Assembly (NCBI GenBank): GCA_000169995.1
Contig: AAZW01000037.1
Location: 1-45,723 of the forward strand
From: Vibrionales bacterium SWAT-3
Lineage (GTDB): Bacteria > Pseudomonadota > Gammaproteobacteria > Enterobacterales > Vibrionaceae
Direction of reading: 5' to 3'
Length of the DNA: 45,723 nt
Shown here: positions 1 to 7,876 of the stretch, in pieces
How the letters are laid out: every line of letters begins with the position of its first letter
Numbering within the stretch: position 1 is the stretch's first letter
The notes under the pieces: generated by a model
Told to the model about the DNA's origin: nothing
Database searches by the model: none
What the model saw: the letters and a program-made list of their open reading frames with translations, nothing else
Made by a program: the position numbers and the translations under genes

Positions 1-12
1 AAGGGGGAAGTA

Positions 13-40
13 ATTATGCATAATCAATTCGTCTATACAA
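13..40 (-). promoter_or_regulatory. possible sigma70 promoter for the gene left of the window (probably rpoH)
   Basis: Read on the minus strand, a TTGTAT hexamer (35-40) lies 16 bases ahead of CATAAT (13-18) in the short gap after the ftsX stop. In enterobacteria and vibrios rpoH follows ftsX on the same strand, so this could be a promoter for it. The gene itself is outside the window. The two hexamers are the only evidence. Confidence 0.3.
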
Positions 41-94
41 GGTAAAAACTGGTTAAGAAGTGCCTATTTTTCGTCTAAATATGACTCTATTCAC

Positions 95-1063
95 CTAAAC
101 TGGTTCAATTTCTTTTAGGTGACGCTGTGCAGAAAGCTTCGCAGCCACACTACCCAGCAGGGTTCCAACGATCAAAAGCAGTAAAGATTCATCCCAGCTT
201 AGGCCAATTAAACGGAAGTGGCTGTCGTAAAGCTGAGCCAAGTCATCCACCGCGCTGTTAAGTAATACGGTAATTAATGCCGTCATTACCCACGCGCTAA
301 CCGAACCTAATACACCGAACCACATACCTGAATATAGATATGGTCGAAGAATGTAGCTGTCGGTGGCACCAATCAGCTTCATGGTTTGAATCTCTTCTTT
401 ATGCGCCAACACATTAAATCGTAATGTGTTGCCGATAATCAAAAACACCGCGCCTAACATCAATACCGTTAGGGTAATGACGATGACAGCAGCTAGCGCT
501 TTAATCGCGTCTAACCTTGCCAACCAATCTTCGTCTAAACGAACATCGGTCACTAATTCTTGTTTTTTAACTTGGCCTGCCAGCTCTTTGATTTGAGCAT
601 CGCTTTGTACGCTTGGTGTTATCACCAACACACCTGGCAATGAATAGTCGTCGAGAATGGTTAGGGCATCATCAAAGCCAGAATACTGACTGAGGTCAGC
701 AAGCCCTTGTTGAGGTGAAATGTATTCCACCAGCTCAACTTGATCCCAACTCTCGATTTCATCTTTAAGCACCATGACTCGAGGCTCGGGAATACCATCC
801 TCTACATAAGCACTAATTTGTGACGGGCTTGTGACATCTTTTGCCACTTCACCTACGTTTTTACCTAGTAGGTACAAACATGCAGGCATTGCTAAAGCCA
901 TTGAAATAACCGCAAGCGTCAGTAAGTTGCCCAACGGACGTTGCCACATCTGCGAGAACGATGACTTAGCTTGCTTCCAATGCACCACGAAGAAACCGTC
1001 ACTTGAAGTGCGGTTTGCAGCGCGATTTGATTGAGGTTTTTTGATGCGCTTATTAGCGGCCAT
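95..1063 (-). CDS. ftsX: cell division protein FtsX (ABC transporter permease-like)
   Basis: FtsX is the inner-membrane partner of FtsE; in the divisome the FtsEX complex controls septal peptidoglycan hydrolysis through periplasmic EnvC-type activators. The 322-residue product has a basic cytoplasmic N-terminus, a first membrane segment near residues 45-65, a periplasmic domain of about 110 residues, then three more hydrophobic segments (one containing VIVITLTVLMLGAVFLI). This is the standard FtsX layout. I place the start at the ATG at 1063, which overlaps the end of ftsE by 11 bases (translational coupling) and has a GAGG upstream; a longer frame begins at a GTG at 1078 but adds only five residues. 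The gene is last in the visible ftsY-ftsE-ftsX order. Confidence 0.96.
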   Translation of the reverse strand: MAANKRIKKPQSNRAANRTSSDGFFVVHWKQAKSSFSQMWQRPLGNLLTLAVISMALAMPACLYLLGKNVGEVAKDVTSPSQISAYVEDGIPEPRVMVLKDEIESWDQVELVEYISPQQGLADLSQYSGFDDALTILDDYSLPGVLVITPSVQSDAQIKELAGQVKKQELVTDVRLDEDWLARLDAIKALAAVIVITLTVLMLGAVFLIIGNTLRFNVLAHKEEIQTMKLIGATDSYILRPYLYSGMWFGVLGSVSAWVMTALITVLLNSAVDDLAQLYDSHFRLIGLSWDESLLLLIVGTLLGSVAAKLSAQRHLKEIEPV

Positions 1064-1727
1064 AGTCTTCAACCTCACTCAAAAAGCCTTGGTTTAATTC
1101 AAGATGACGATATTGAGGGCGAGTGTTCACTAACCCGATATCGTGCGTCGCTAGGATGATCGTCACACCAGCGCGGTTAAACTCTTCAAACAGTCGCAAC
1201 ACGCGGTTAGATAATTCCGGGTCTAGGTTACCCGTCGGCTCATCCGCAAGCAGCAGAGTTGGACGGTTTACCACAGCGCGGGCAATACCCACGCGTTGCT
1301 GTTCACCACCAGAAAGCTGGCTTGGCAAACAACGCGCTTTATCTAATAAGCCTGTCTTGTCCAACGCGGCACTGACTCGGCGCTTTATTTCATTTTCAGA
1401 AATAGATTCGATACGCATAGGCAGAGCAACGTTATCGAAGATAGAGCGATCCATCAGTAGACGATGGTCTTGAAAGACAATTCCAATATTACGGCGTAAG
1501 AATGGAATGTCTTTAGCAGGAATACGAGTGATATCGTGATCGTTGAACCAGACTCGCCCATCAGTCGGACGCTCAATCGCGCAAATCAACTTCAGCAAGG
1601 TACTTTTACCTGCGCCGGAATGCCCGCCTAAAAATGCCATCTCTCCACGTTTGAGATGGAAGTCCACTTTTTGGAGTGCTTGGCGTCCGCCTCGGTAGGC
1701 TTTGCTCACTTGCTGAAATTTGATCAC
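1053..1727 (-). CDS. ftsE: cell division ATP-binding protein FtsE
   Basis: FtsE is the cytoplasmic ATPase of the FtsEX complex. The 224 residues contain a Walker A motif GHSGAGKST (about residues 35-43), the Q-loop region IGIVFQDHRLL, the ABC signature LSGGEQQR (about 139-146), Walker B LLLADEPTG and the H-loop ATHD. Length and motif order match FtsE exactly. It overlaps ftsX downstream and lies 77 bp after the ftsY stop, so the three genes are probably cotranscribed; I see no terminator in the gap. Confidence 0.97.
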   Translation of the reverse strand: MIKFQQVSKAYRGGRQALQKVDFHLKRGEMAFLGGHSGAGKSTLLKLICAIERPTDGRVWFNDHDITRIPAKDIPFLRRNIGIVFQDHRLLMDRSIFDNVALPMRIESISENEIKRRVSAALDKTGLLDKARCLPSQLSGGEQQRVGIARAVVNRPTLLLADEPTGNLDPELSNRVLRLFEEFNRAGVTIILATHDIGLVNTRPQYRHLELNQGFLSEVEDYGR

Positions 1728-1804
1728 CGAAAATTCCTCTTACGATCACTAATATCAAATTTAAAACGATAGCAGGTTAAGGATAAACCACTTTGCTACT
1801 CGCG

Positions 1805-3040
1805 TTACTCTTCGCGGCTAAATAGAGCTTCAATGAAGTCTTTTGACTCAAATGGACGCAGATCATCAATACCTTCACCAACACCAATGTAACGAATTGG
1901 AATCTGGAACTGGTCGGCAATTGAGAAAATCACACCACCTTTCGCAGTACCGTCTAACTTAGTTAGCGTAATACCGGTTACTGGTGCAACTTCACTGAAC
2001 AGTTTCGCTTGGCTGATAGCATTCTGACCTGTACCAGCGTCAAGTGTTAGCATGATTTCGTGCGGTGCAGAGTCATCAATCTTCTTCATGACACGAACAA
2101 TCTTGCGTAGCTCTTCCATTAGGTTGCTCTTGTTCTGCAAACGACCCGCTGTATCGGCGATCACAACATCCACGCCACGAGCTTTAGCAGCTTCAATCGC
2201 ATCGTAGATAACAGATGCACTGTCTGCGCCTGTGTGTTGAGCGATAACCGGCACATCGTTACGCTGGCCCCAAACCTGAAGTTGCTCAACAGCTGCGGCA
2301 CGGAAAGTATCACCCGCCGCTAGCATCACTTTCTTGCCTTCATTTTGGAATTGTTTCGCTAGCTTACCGATAGTGGTTGTCTTACCAACACCATTCACAC
2401 CAACCATTAAGATAACGTAAGGCGTTTTCGTAGTATCAACCACCAATGGCTGTTCCACTTGGCTTAAGATGTCTGCCATCTCTTCTTTCAGCAGACCATA
2501 AAGCGCTTCACCGTCTTTTAAGTCATTGCGAGATGCTTTTTCTGTCAGGTTTTCAATGATCTTAACTGTGGTGTTCATACCCACATCCGCGATCAGCAGC
2601 TGCTCTTCTAGCTCTTCGAACAGATCATCATCGATTTTCTTGCCTTTGAACAAACCAAAGAAGCCAGCACCAATGTTTGCTTTAGTGCGGCTTAGGCTAC
2701 GCTTAAGGCGAGCAAAGAAGCTTTCTGTTGGCTTCTCTTGTACTTCTTCAACCTGAGCTTGAGGAACAACTTCTTGTTCCTGTTCTGCTTCTGCTTCTGC
2801 TGCGACAGGTTGCTGCTCATCTTGAGCCTCTTCCAGAGTTTGCTCTGACTCATCAGGCTGAGATTCTACTGACTGAGCGGCTTCCGCTTCAGGCGCGACT
2901 GGTTCAGCCTCGACTTGTGATTCAACTTCAGTTTGATCTTCAACGTTTTCTACGTTCGCTTCATTCTGAGTTTTTGGGCTTTGTTCTTCTTCACCAAAAC
3001 CAAGCCACGATAATAATCCGCGCTTCTTTTTTTCCGTCAT
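1805..3040 (-). CDS. ftsY: signal recognition particle receptor FtsY
   Basis: FtsY is the SRP receptor GTPase that docks ribosome-nascent chain complexes at the membrane. The 411-residue product has a long acidic N-terminal A region (about residues 15-105, rich in E, Q, A and V), then the helical N domain and the GTPase G domain. Visible G motifs are GVNGVGKTTTIGKLA (G1), DTFRAAA, DTAGR and TKLDGTAKGG. The A region is low complexity and creates a long spurious open frame on the other strand. The gene is divergent from rsmD, as in E. coli, and heads the ftsYEX group. Confidence 0.97.
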   Translation of the reverse strand: MTEKKKRGLLSWLGFGEEEQSPKTQNEANVENVEDQTEVESQVEAEPVAPEAEAAQSVESQPDESEQTLEEAQDEQQPVAAEAEAEQEQEVVPQAQVEEVQEKPTESFFARLKRSLSRTKANIGAGFFGLFKGKKIDDDLFEELEEQLLIADVGMNTTVKIIENLTEKASRNDLKDGEALYGLLKEEMADILSQVEQPLVVDTTKTPYVILMVGVNGVGKTTTIGKLAKQFQNEGKKVMLAAGDTFRAAAVEQLQVWGQRNDVPVIAQHTGADSASVIYDAIEAAKARGVDVVIADTAGRLQNKSNLMEELRKIVRVMKKIDDSAPHEIMLTLDAGTGQNAISQAKLFSEVAPVTGITLTKLDGTAKGGVIFSIADQFQIPIRYIGVGEGIDDLRPFESKDFIEALFSREE

Positions 3041-3270
3041 CAGAGGAGTTTCCTAGATCTACTAATTAGCTGTATTGGCTTAATGCACGTCGACTCTTTG
3101 CTATTGTTATACAATACAAGCTTGTACAAACGAATAGTAAAGAAAAATGACAAAGCAGTGATAAGTTTGCTTTTAGCTTGATACACTTTGTCATTGCAAA
3201 TTTATTTAATACTCGAACCAACTTAAATTGGGCTCGGTATAGTATCACTTTATTAGCGGTCAAAAAATCT

Positions 3271-3873
3271 ATGGTAAGACGTCGCCAGCAAAACACATCA
3301 CAAAAAAAGCCTTCCGGTGGCTTTGTTCGAATTATTAGTGGTTCATGGAGAGGTAGAAAGCTGCCCGTTCATGATTTAGAAGGCTTACGCCCAACCATTG
3401 ACCGAGTAAAAGAGACACTCTTTAACTGGGTCGCACAAGATATCCCAAATTCGACCTGCTTAGACGTATTTGCAGGTTCTGGTGGTTTAGGTTTTGAAGC
3501 AGCTTCTCGCCAAGCAAAAATGGTGACACTGCTCGAAATGAATCAAAAGGCCGCTAGGCAGCTTTCTGATAATGCTAAAGAGCTCAAAGCAGACAACATC
3601 AATGTGGTAAATACTGATGCTATCTCTTTCCTCAAGAAAGCAGGAACGCCTTACGATGTGGTATTCCTTGATCCACCATTTCGTAAAGGCTTGCTAGCAG
3701 AAACGGTACAGCTACTTGAGAACAATGGTTGGCTTGCGGACGACGCGATTATTTACGTCGAAACAGAGAAAGAACTCAAGCTAGAAGCAATGCCAGAAAA
3801 CTGGGAACTGCACCGCGATAAGACAACTGGCCAGTCGAGCTACCGACTGTTCAACCGAATCACTGAAGAATAG
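3271..3873 (+). CDS. rsmD: 16S rRNA (guanine(966)-N2)-methyltransferase RsmD
   Basis: RsmD methylates G966 of 16S rRNA in the assembled small subunit. The 200-residue product starts MVRRRQQN, basic as in the family, followed by the conserved block IISGSWRGRKLPV, the AdoMet-binding stretch CLDVFAGSGGLGFEA and the catalytic motif FLDPPF. An in-frame ATG exists 93 bases upstream (3178), but the extra 31 residues look like translated intergenic DNA and family members begin shortly before the IISG block, so I chose 3271. The Shine-Dalgarno ahead of it is weak. The gene is followed after 10 bp by the DUF1145 gene, likely in one transcript. Confidence 0.94.
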   Translation: MVRRRQQNTSQKKPSGGFVRIISGSWRGRKLPVHDLEGLRPTIDRVKETLFNWVAQDIPNSTCLDVFAGSGGLGFEAASRQAKMVTLLEMNQKAARQLSDNAKELKADNINVVNTDAISFLKKAGTPYDVVFLDPPFRKGLLAETVQLLENNGWLADDAIIYVETEKELKLEAMPENWELHRDKTTGQSSYRLFNRITEE

Positions 3874-3883
3874 GAATGATTGA

Positions 3884-4150
3884 ATGAATATCTTGCTTCC
3901 ATTAGCCAAAGCCGCTATCGCCTTCGTATGGTTTGTGTTGATCGTCAACATTTTCCATCCGTTCCCTGGTAATGCCGCGATTGCGCTTTACATCATGACA
4001 GCGTTCTTGTTCTTTATGCACGGCTTGCAGATGCTGATCTTTATCGGTGCCTTCGGCGATAAAATCGAAATGACGCGTTGGGAAAAATGGTCCATTCTGA
4101 TTTTTGGAATCTTCGCCCTACTCGATATCCGTCGTAAATACATGATGTAA
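3884..4150 (+). CDS. DUF1145 family small membrane protein (YhhL-like)
   Basis: The 88-residue protein has three hydrophobic segments (about 5-25, 30-58 and 68-82), the second containing ALYIMTAFLFFMHGLQMLIF. It matches the DUF1145/YhhL family, whose gene follows rsmD in E. coli. Function is unknown. It sits 10 bp after rsmD and its transcript would end at the hairpin at 4180-4207. The assignment rests on length, membrane topology and position. Confidence 0.85.
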   Translation: MNILLPLAKAAIAFVWFVLIVNIFHPFPGNAAIALYIMTAFLFFMHGLQMLIFIGAFGDKIEMTRWEKWSILIFGIFALLDIRRKYMM

Positions 4151-4179
4151 TCGAAAGCTGTTACCAAGCAACAGATACC

Positions 4180-4207
4180 AAAACGCCGCTCAGTTGAGCG
4201 GCGTTTT
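4180..4207. terminator. bidirectional intrinsic terminator between DUF1145 and marC-like genes
   Basis: A 13-bp perfect stem with core CGCCGCTCA / TGAGCGGCG and a 2-base nominal loop is flanked by A4 on the left and T5 on the right. It can end transcripts from both converging genes. Confidence 0.9.
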
Positions 4208-4228
4208 TATTGAATGATGATAGCAATA

Positions 4229-4813
4229 CTAAGCCATGTAGCCCTTCACACCGTCTAAGAACATCTGTGTCGACAACATAACAAGCAATAGGCCCATCAG
4301 ACGTTCAATCGCTTTAAGCCCTCTCTCACCCAATACACGCAAGAAGAAGCCATTAAACATTAAAATAAAGAAGGTAGCGCCCCATGCCAGCATCACAGCG
4401 GCTGAGAGCTCGAGCATGTTGTCCGGGTGCTGGGTTGATAACAGAATCAATGCCGCAATCACTGAGGGACCTGCAATCATTGGGATCGCCATCGGCACAA
4501 TAAACGGCTCTTCCCCTGCCGCAAGCCCTGTAATGCTGCCTGCGCTCGGGAAAATCATCTTAATCGCGATGATAAATAGAATGATACCGCCAGAGATGCT
4601 CAAGGTTTCAGGCTGTACGTGTAGGAAGTTCATGATGCTTTGACCCGCAAACAAGAATAGTAGCAAGATAACCAGTGCGAACATCAGCTCACGAATCAGA
4701 ACAATACGGCGACGCTTCGGATCAATATGCTTAAGGATAGAGAGCACGATTGGCAGATTGCCAAGCGGGTCCATGATAAGAAACAGCATGGTTGCTGCAG
4801 ATAAGATTTCCAT
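4229..4813 (-). CDS. MarC family inner-membrane protein (YhgN-like)
   Basis: This 194-residue protein has about six hydrophobic segments and the family signature at its start, MDPLGNLPIVLSIL, plus GITLF-like and VPMAIPMIAGPS motifs (FIVPMAIPMIAGPSVIAAL). These are typical of the MarC/YhgN/YchE family, formerly called NAAT transporters. The transported substrate, if any, is not established. It converges with the rsmD-DUF1145 unit across a shared terminator and is probably transcribed alone. Confidence 0.88.
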   Translation of the reverse strand: MEILSAATMLFLIMDPLGNLPIVLSILKHIDPKRRRIVLIRELMFALVILLLFLFAGQSIMNFLHVQPETLSISGGIILFIIAIKMIFPSAGSITGLAAGEEPFIVPMAIPMIAGPSVIAALILLSTQHPDNMLELSAAVMLAWGATFFILMFNGFFLRVLGERGLKAIERLMGLLLVMLSTQMFLDGVKGYMA

Positions 4814-4984
4814 AAGTTTGTCTCGAAAAGCGAAGGTGCGCGGAGTATAGCAGCCTCAACATTGATTTTCGAACGCAGTCACCAGCAGGCTAACTTATGT
4901 CATTGCAGCACGTTAACGAGAACAAACAGGAAAGAATAGAAAGAGCGGATACCACAAATGCACCCACTCTCAAATCACTCAAGA

Positions 4985-5221
4985 TTAGTGATTACACACA
5001 CGTTCGCGATTCGTGCACAGCTTGTCATCGACAAGCACAACCTTTTCCATCTTCAGGAAAAACTTCAGCAAACCATCCAGGTCGAGACCATTTAGCTTAC
5101 AAGTATGGAAACGCGCTTCAGTGCCATACATCTGAGCCAGTTCTTGTGTCAGCTCTTCTCGAGTCAGAGGCTTTTCACTAAGCAGGTTTAAAACGTTGTG
5201 TGCGTGAATTTCGGTAGTCAT
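4985..5221 (-). CDS. YecH-type putative metal-binding protein
   Basis: This 78-residue protein matches the YecH family (DUF2492): an N-terminal IHAHNVLNLL, a central RFHTCKLNGLDLDGLLKFF, and a C-terminal cysteine-rich end (LCTNRERVCNH). The His-Thr-Cys and terminal Cys/His residues are the proposed metal ligands of the family; this is a family inference, not demonstrated here. A stop-free frame on the opposite strand (4897-5181) covers the same DNA and is judged a shadow. A short dyad, AATCACT/AGTGATT, follows the stop but lacks a U-run. Confidence 0.82.
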   Translation of the reverse strand: MTTEIHAHNVLNLLSEKPLTREELTQELAQMYGTEARFHTCKLNGLDLDGLLKFFLKMEKVVLVDDKLCTNRERVCNH

Positions 5222-5311
5222 AACTCAATCTCATGTTTAATGAATTACACGTAGAGTACCGAGTTTGAGTAAAGCTGCCTTGATATAGCTCAGGCTTGAA
5301 GACGCTCTACC

Positions 5312-5932
5312 CTAAATGGTCAGAGAGGCGACGATAAGCGCATGGGCGAGAAAGTAGCTGCCCGTTACCCAGAAATAAGCACTTTTGATCGGGCTGCGGT
5401 AACAGTTAAGAGCATACGCCAGTGCCGAGAGCAATAATACGCTACAACCTGCAAATCCAACCGCGTGCGATAACTTAGGGTCAAGCAACCAAACCTCACC
5501 AGAAGCCCAAGTTAACTGAATAAGCACAATCCCCATAATCACAACAGGAAAAACAAGTTTATCTAAACGTGGTAGTAGCAAGAAGAACGCCACCACACAA
5601 GCAGCTAAGAGTAAGGCGAACAACCACCAGACCATTTCTCCAGACAACTGCAACCAAAAGGCTTTGCTATAACAGAGTTGAGCTAGCAGAAAGCAAACAA
5701 AATATAGGGGACGTTTTTGAGTGAGGGTGTGAAATACATCTGCGATCGCCGAGATCGCCAGGCCAGCAACGACCCAATACGTATAGTCAGCAACAACAGA
5801 CTGAGTTAAAGCAATGATTGCTAATAATACAAAGGTAAATACCTTATACGATAAGGCCTGACAGATATGTCCTTGTTTCGTTCCTGCTACTGCTCCGATA
5901 CCAGATAAGGAAACCGCTAACCAACTCCACAT
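5312..5932 (-). CDS. lysoplasmalogenase family membrane protein (YhhN/TMEM86-like)
   Basis: The 206 residues are almost wholly hydrophobic and form about eight short membrane segments, with acidic and polar residues retained inside helices (for example AISAIADVFHTLTQ and HAVGFAGCSVLLLSALAY). This is the pattern of the YhhN/TMEM86 family, whose animal members hydrolyse the vinyl ether bond of lysoplasmalogens; the bacterial substrate is less clear. In E. coli yhhN lies near rsmD, yhhL and yhhM, and all four are present in this part of the window though not contiguous. Confidence 0.8.
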   Translation of the reverse strand: MWSWLAVSLSGIGAVAGTKQGHICQALSYKVFTFVLLAIIALTQSVVADYTYWVVAGLAISAIADVFHTLTQKRPLYFVCFLLAQLCYSKAFWLQLSGEMVWWLFALLLAACVVAFFLLLPRLDKLVFPVVIMGIVLIQLTWASGEVWLLDPKLSHAVGFAGCSVLLLSALAYALNCYRSPIKSAYFWVTGSYFLAHALIVASLTI

Positions 5933-6380
5933 ACCACTTGCCCTATTGCTTTAAATCGTCGCCAGTCTAGGCACACGAATATTGATGTAAAGCCTCAGCC
6001 CCTCAAAATTGGATCTTGATTACGCTTCCACTAAAAAGAACACCTTTAGATTGAAGTCGTCGCAATTAACGATTCGAGAATGGTGATTCGTTTAAAACTG
6101 CAGCAAATCATTATAAAACCCTCTTAAACTTCGCTTAGAGAAGCCAGATCCCATTTTAACATAGTTATTCTCTTAAGATTTCCTTCTTCGCCCCTAAAAA
6201 ACGCCCATTATTGACTTTAAAAAGTAAAATAAGGAACAGACAAATCATTTATTAACAGACACTTAGGCATAAAAAATATAGATTAACTGGAAAATAAAAA
6301 CGTCATTCCAACCTAGACTTATAAAGTGGGAAAGTTACTTTTCAAATGACAAGTTTTGTCAGTTTTTTCAAGCCCCATGT
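5933..6380. other. non-coding intergenic stretch, no gene recognised
   Basis: No reading frame of useful length is present. The DNA is AT-rich. A small hairpin (TGACAA, loop GTT, TTGTCA at 6347-6361) followed by GTTTTTT could be a weak rightward terminator, which would need an unannotated short transcript upstream; I cannot identify a convincing promoter for one. Confidence 0.5.
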
Positions 6381-6600
6381 AAAAACCACCACAAAAACCA
6401 AAGCAAAAACCTTAAAAACCACAAAACTTCCACCCACAAAGCACCAAGCCTCATTAATACAATTTAACAACCATTAACAATATAAATCACACAAAACAAC
6501 CACTACAAAACAACAACTTAAATTAATTTAGGACAAACATAAATCACAACGAACAAAATAAGAACACACCAAAAACCACACTTAAACACTCCGAAAAAAG
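6381..6600 (+). other. strongly G-depleted, A/C-rich segment
   Basis: In these 220 bases the plus strand has about nine G residues (roughly 4%), with A and C making up most of the rest. It contains many AAC, ACA and CAA words and no open frame. A plus-strand RNA here would be largely unstructured; the minus strand is T/G-rich. It lies between the lysoplasmalogenase gene start and the promoter of the small peptide gene. Its role is unknown. Confidence 0.7.
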
Positions 6601-6649
6601 CCATATACCAATACTTTTCTACTACTTTTGGGGCTTTCGAAAGTAATTC

Positions 6650-6679
6650 TTGATCTAAAGCTATAAGTAGTGCTATTCT
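6650..6679 (+). promoter_or_regulatory. sigma70-type promoter with extended -10 for the small peptide gene
   Basis: TTGATC (6650-6655) is followed 18 bases later by TATTCT (6674-6679), preceded by TGC, giving an extended -10. It lies about 40 bases ahead of the ATG at 6721, a normal 5' leader length. Confidence 0.55.
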
Positions 6680-6720
6680 TTAAAACATAGCGAGAGACAA
6701 CCAAATTTAGGAGTAGTGTT

Positions 6721-6801
6721 ATGATTTCATCTTCGCAAAGACAAGGACTTGTAATGATCGCGGTAGTTGTTGGTCTAATGACACTACCGATGATGTACTA
6801 A
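6721..6801 (+). CDS. 26-residue hydrophobic peptide, function unknown
   Basis: A 26-codon frame starts with ATG 7 bases after a TAGGAG ribosome-binding site (6708-6713). The product begins MISSSQRQGL and then has a single hydrophobic segment, VMIAVVVGLMTLPMM, so it should span the inner membrane with a short polar N-terminus. Promoter, ribosome-binding site and a strong terminator (6815-6847) bracket it tightly, which makes a real small-protein gene likely. I do not recognise a named family. It could be a regulatory membrane peptide or a type I toxin-like peptide, but no antisense RNA gene is evident and I do not assign a role. Confidence 0.65.
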   Translation: MISSSQRQGLVMIAVVVGLMTLPMMY

Positions 6802-6814
6802 GCAAGTTACAGAT

Positions 6815-6847
6815 AAAAAAAGGGACGCCATGAGCGTCCCTTTTTTT
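6815..6847. terminator. bidirectional intrinsic terminator
   Basis: Stem GGGACGC / GCGTCCC, loop CATGA, flanked by A7 on the left and T7 on the right. It ends the 26-codon gene on the plus strand and the convergent gene at 6859-7233 on the minus strand. Confidence 0.92.
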
Positions 6848-6858
6848 GTTCAATTTTT

Positions 6859-7233
6859 TCATTTCGAAAACAGATGTAGCGTTAACACATCCCAGTTCGC
6901 ATAGTAGAAACCCGCGGCAGCCAAAGTCATTGCCGTCATCAGCAAAATCGCAACTCGCCAGATAAAACGACCACTACGTGGAGTCAGTTCCTTCTCGCAG
7001 TCGTTACACATCATGATGAACTTATGTTGATCTTCCAACTTGGCATCATGTTCGTTCACTACTTTATTTCGGCACGTCGCGATATAACGCAGCTTGCTTA
7101 CCATATCGTGCGGTAGCCTTTCTTCACAGCTTGTTACAAGCTCATGCAATCCTTCGCCTTCAGCGTGATATTGAAGTCTCAATAATTTCTCTATATTGCG
7201 AGTTCTTGTCACCACTTTTTCAATATCGGTCAT
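6859..7233 (-). CDS. small C-tail-anchored protein with HEPN-like RN...H motif, function unknown
   Basis: The 124-residue product is charged and helical for its first 90 residues and ends with one membrane segment (about 93-113, VAILLMTAMTLAAAGFYYANW). Residues 55-62, RNKVVNEH, resemble the RX4-6H motif of HEPN or DUF4145-type domains, in which R, a polar residue and H are conserved; this match is by eye and suggestive only. A CNDC pair lies at about 76-79, just before the membrane segment. I chose the ATG at 7233 because GGGAGG lies 7 bases upstream; an in-frame ATG at 7254 precedes that site and has none. It ends at the shared terminator. Confidence 0.65.
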   Translation of the reverse strand: MTDIEKVVTRTRNIEKLLRLQYHAEGEGLHELVTSCEERLPHDMVSKLRYIATCRNKVVNEHDAKLEDQHKFIMMCNDCEKELTPRSGRFIWRVAILLMTAMTLAAAGFYYANWDVLTLHLFSK

Positions 7234-7477
7234 CTTGGCCCTCCCACTCCACACTATAATTCTAGTCGAGCATTTCCTTATTCTTATACAAAATCACTGC
7301 TATTTACGAGAGAAAGAGACAAGAAATAACAGTGCTTTATCCCAAACTGGCCATTAAATGTGATATCTGCCGAAAAATAATCAGCTTTGCTTACAGCAGT
7401 TCACGAATAGCGGCTTTAAACACATATCCCTATTGCCCGAAAGACTAGAATAACCATTACGACTACATGGAGGTTAT

Positions 7478-7807
7478 ATGCCTAACTCACTCTTTTTTGC
7501 CATCTTTGCACTCGCGGGTCTCGCGGCCTGGGTATTTCTTGTTTTTTATCGAAAGCACATGCAAGGCGAGAACGCACCAGAAAAGAAAGTGAACGTCACG
7601 GTATTAGATAAACAATCCATCGACCTTCCTGATGCAGAGCCAGGTCAAGAAGACCAAGAGTATTGGATTTATGTTCAGCGCGGTGTGGTTGGTCCGAAAC
7701 GTGAGTTCCAAGTCGGCATTCACTACTTCCACGCTCTTAACCCGGGTGACAAAGGGACCTTAACTTACCAAGGTGATAAGTTCTTACACTTTGCGTTGAA
7801 GCGCTAA
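7478..7807 (+). CDS. DUF2500 domain-containing protein (YhhM-like)
   Basis: The 109-residue protein has an N-terminal membrane anchor (about 4-26, LFFAIFALAGLAAWVFLVFY) followed by a soluble domain with the features of DUF2500: VNVTVLDKQSIDLPD, then a central W-containing strand, and a C-terminal GDKGTLTYQGDKFLHF. It resembles E. coli YhhM, a neighbour of rsmD and yhhN. The role is unknown. A GGAGG lies 8 bases before the ATG. The stop codon is embedded in a perfect hairpin (7796-7821). Confidence 0.85.
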   Translation: MPNSLFFAIFALAGLAAWVFLVFYRKHMQGENAPEKKVNVTVLDKQSIDLPDAEPGQEDQEYWIYVQRGVVGPKREFQVGIHYFHALNPGDKGTLTYQGDKFLHFALKR

Positions 7808-7821
7808 CCCTAGCGCTTCAA
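7796..7821. repeat. 11-bp perfect inverted repeat spanning the DUF2500 stop codon
   Basis: TTGAAGCGCTA (7796-7806), loop ACCC, TAGCGCTTCAA (7811-7821). No U-run follows on the plus strand, so this is not a classical terminator; it may protect the mRNA 3' end or assist termination. Confidence 0.6.
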
Positions 7822-7876
7822 CCCTTCCTCATCGACATTCCACAATAAACCAATATCGCAATGCCTTGGCATATCG

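Noticed and set aside
2526..3069. Long plus-strand frames opposite ftsY
   Set aside because: They are produced by the low-complexity acidic region of ftsY on the other strand (Leu/Ser-rich translation).
3178..3270. 31-residue N-terminal extension of RsmD
   Set aside because: The extension lacks family similarity and covers the likely promoter region; the ATG at 3271 fits the family start.
4897..5181. 94-codon plus-strand frame overlapping the yecH-type gene
   Set aside because: It runs antisense to a gene with a recognised family and lacks a ribosome-binding site and any recognisable domain.
6347..6370. sRNA terminator ahead of the G-poor region
   Set aside because: The stem is only 6 bp and AT-rich, and I could not find a promoter at a sensible distance; noted in the gap entry only.
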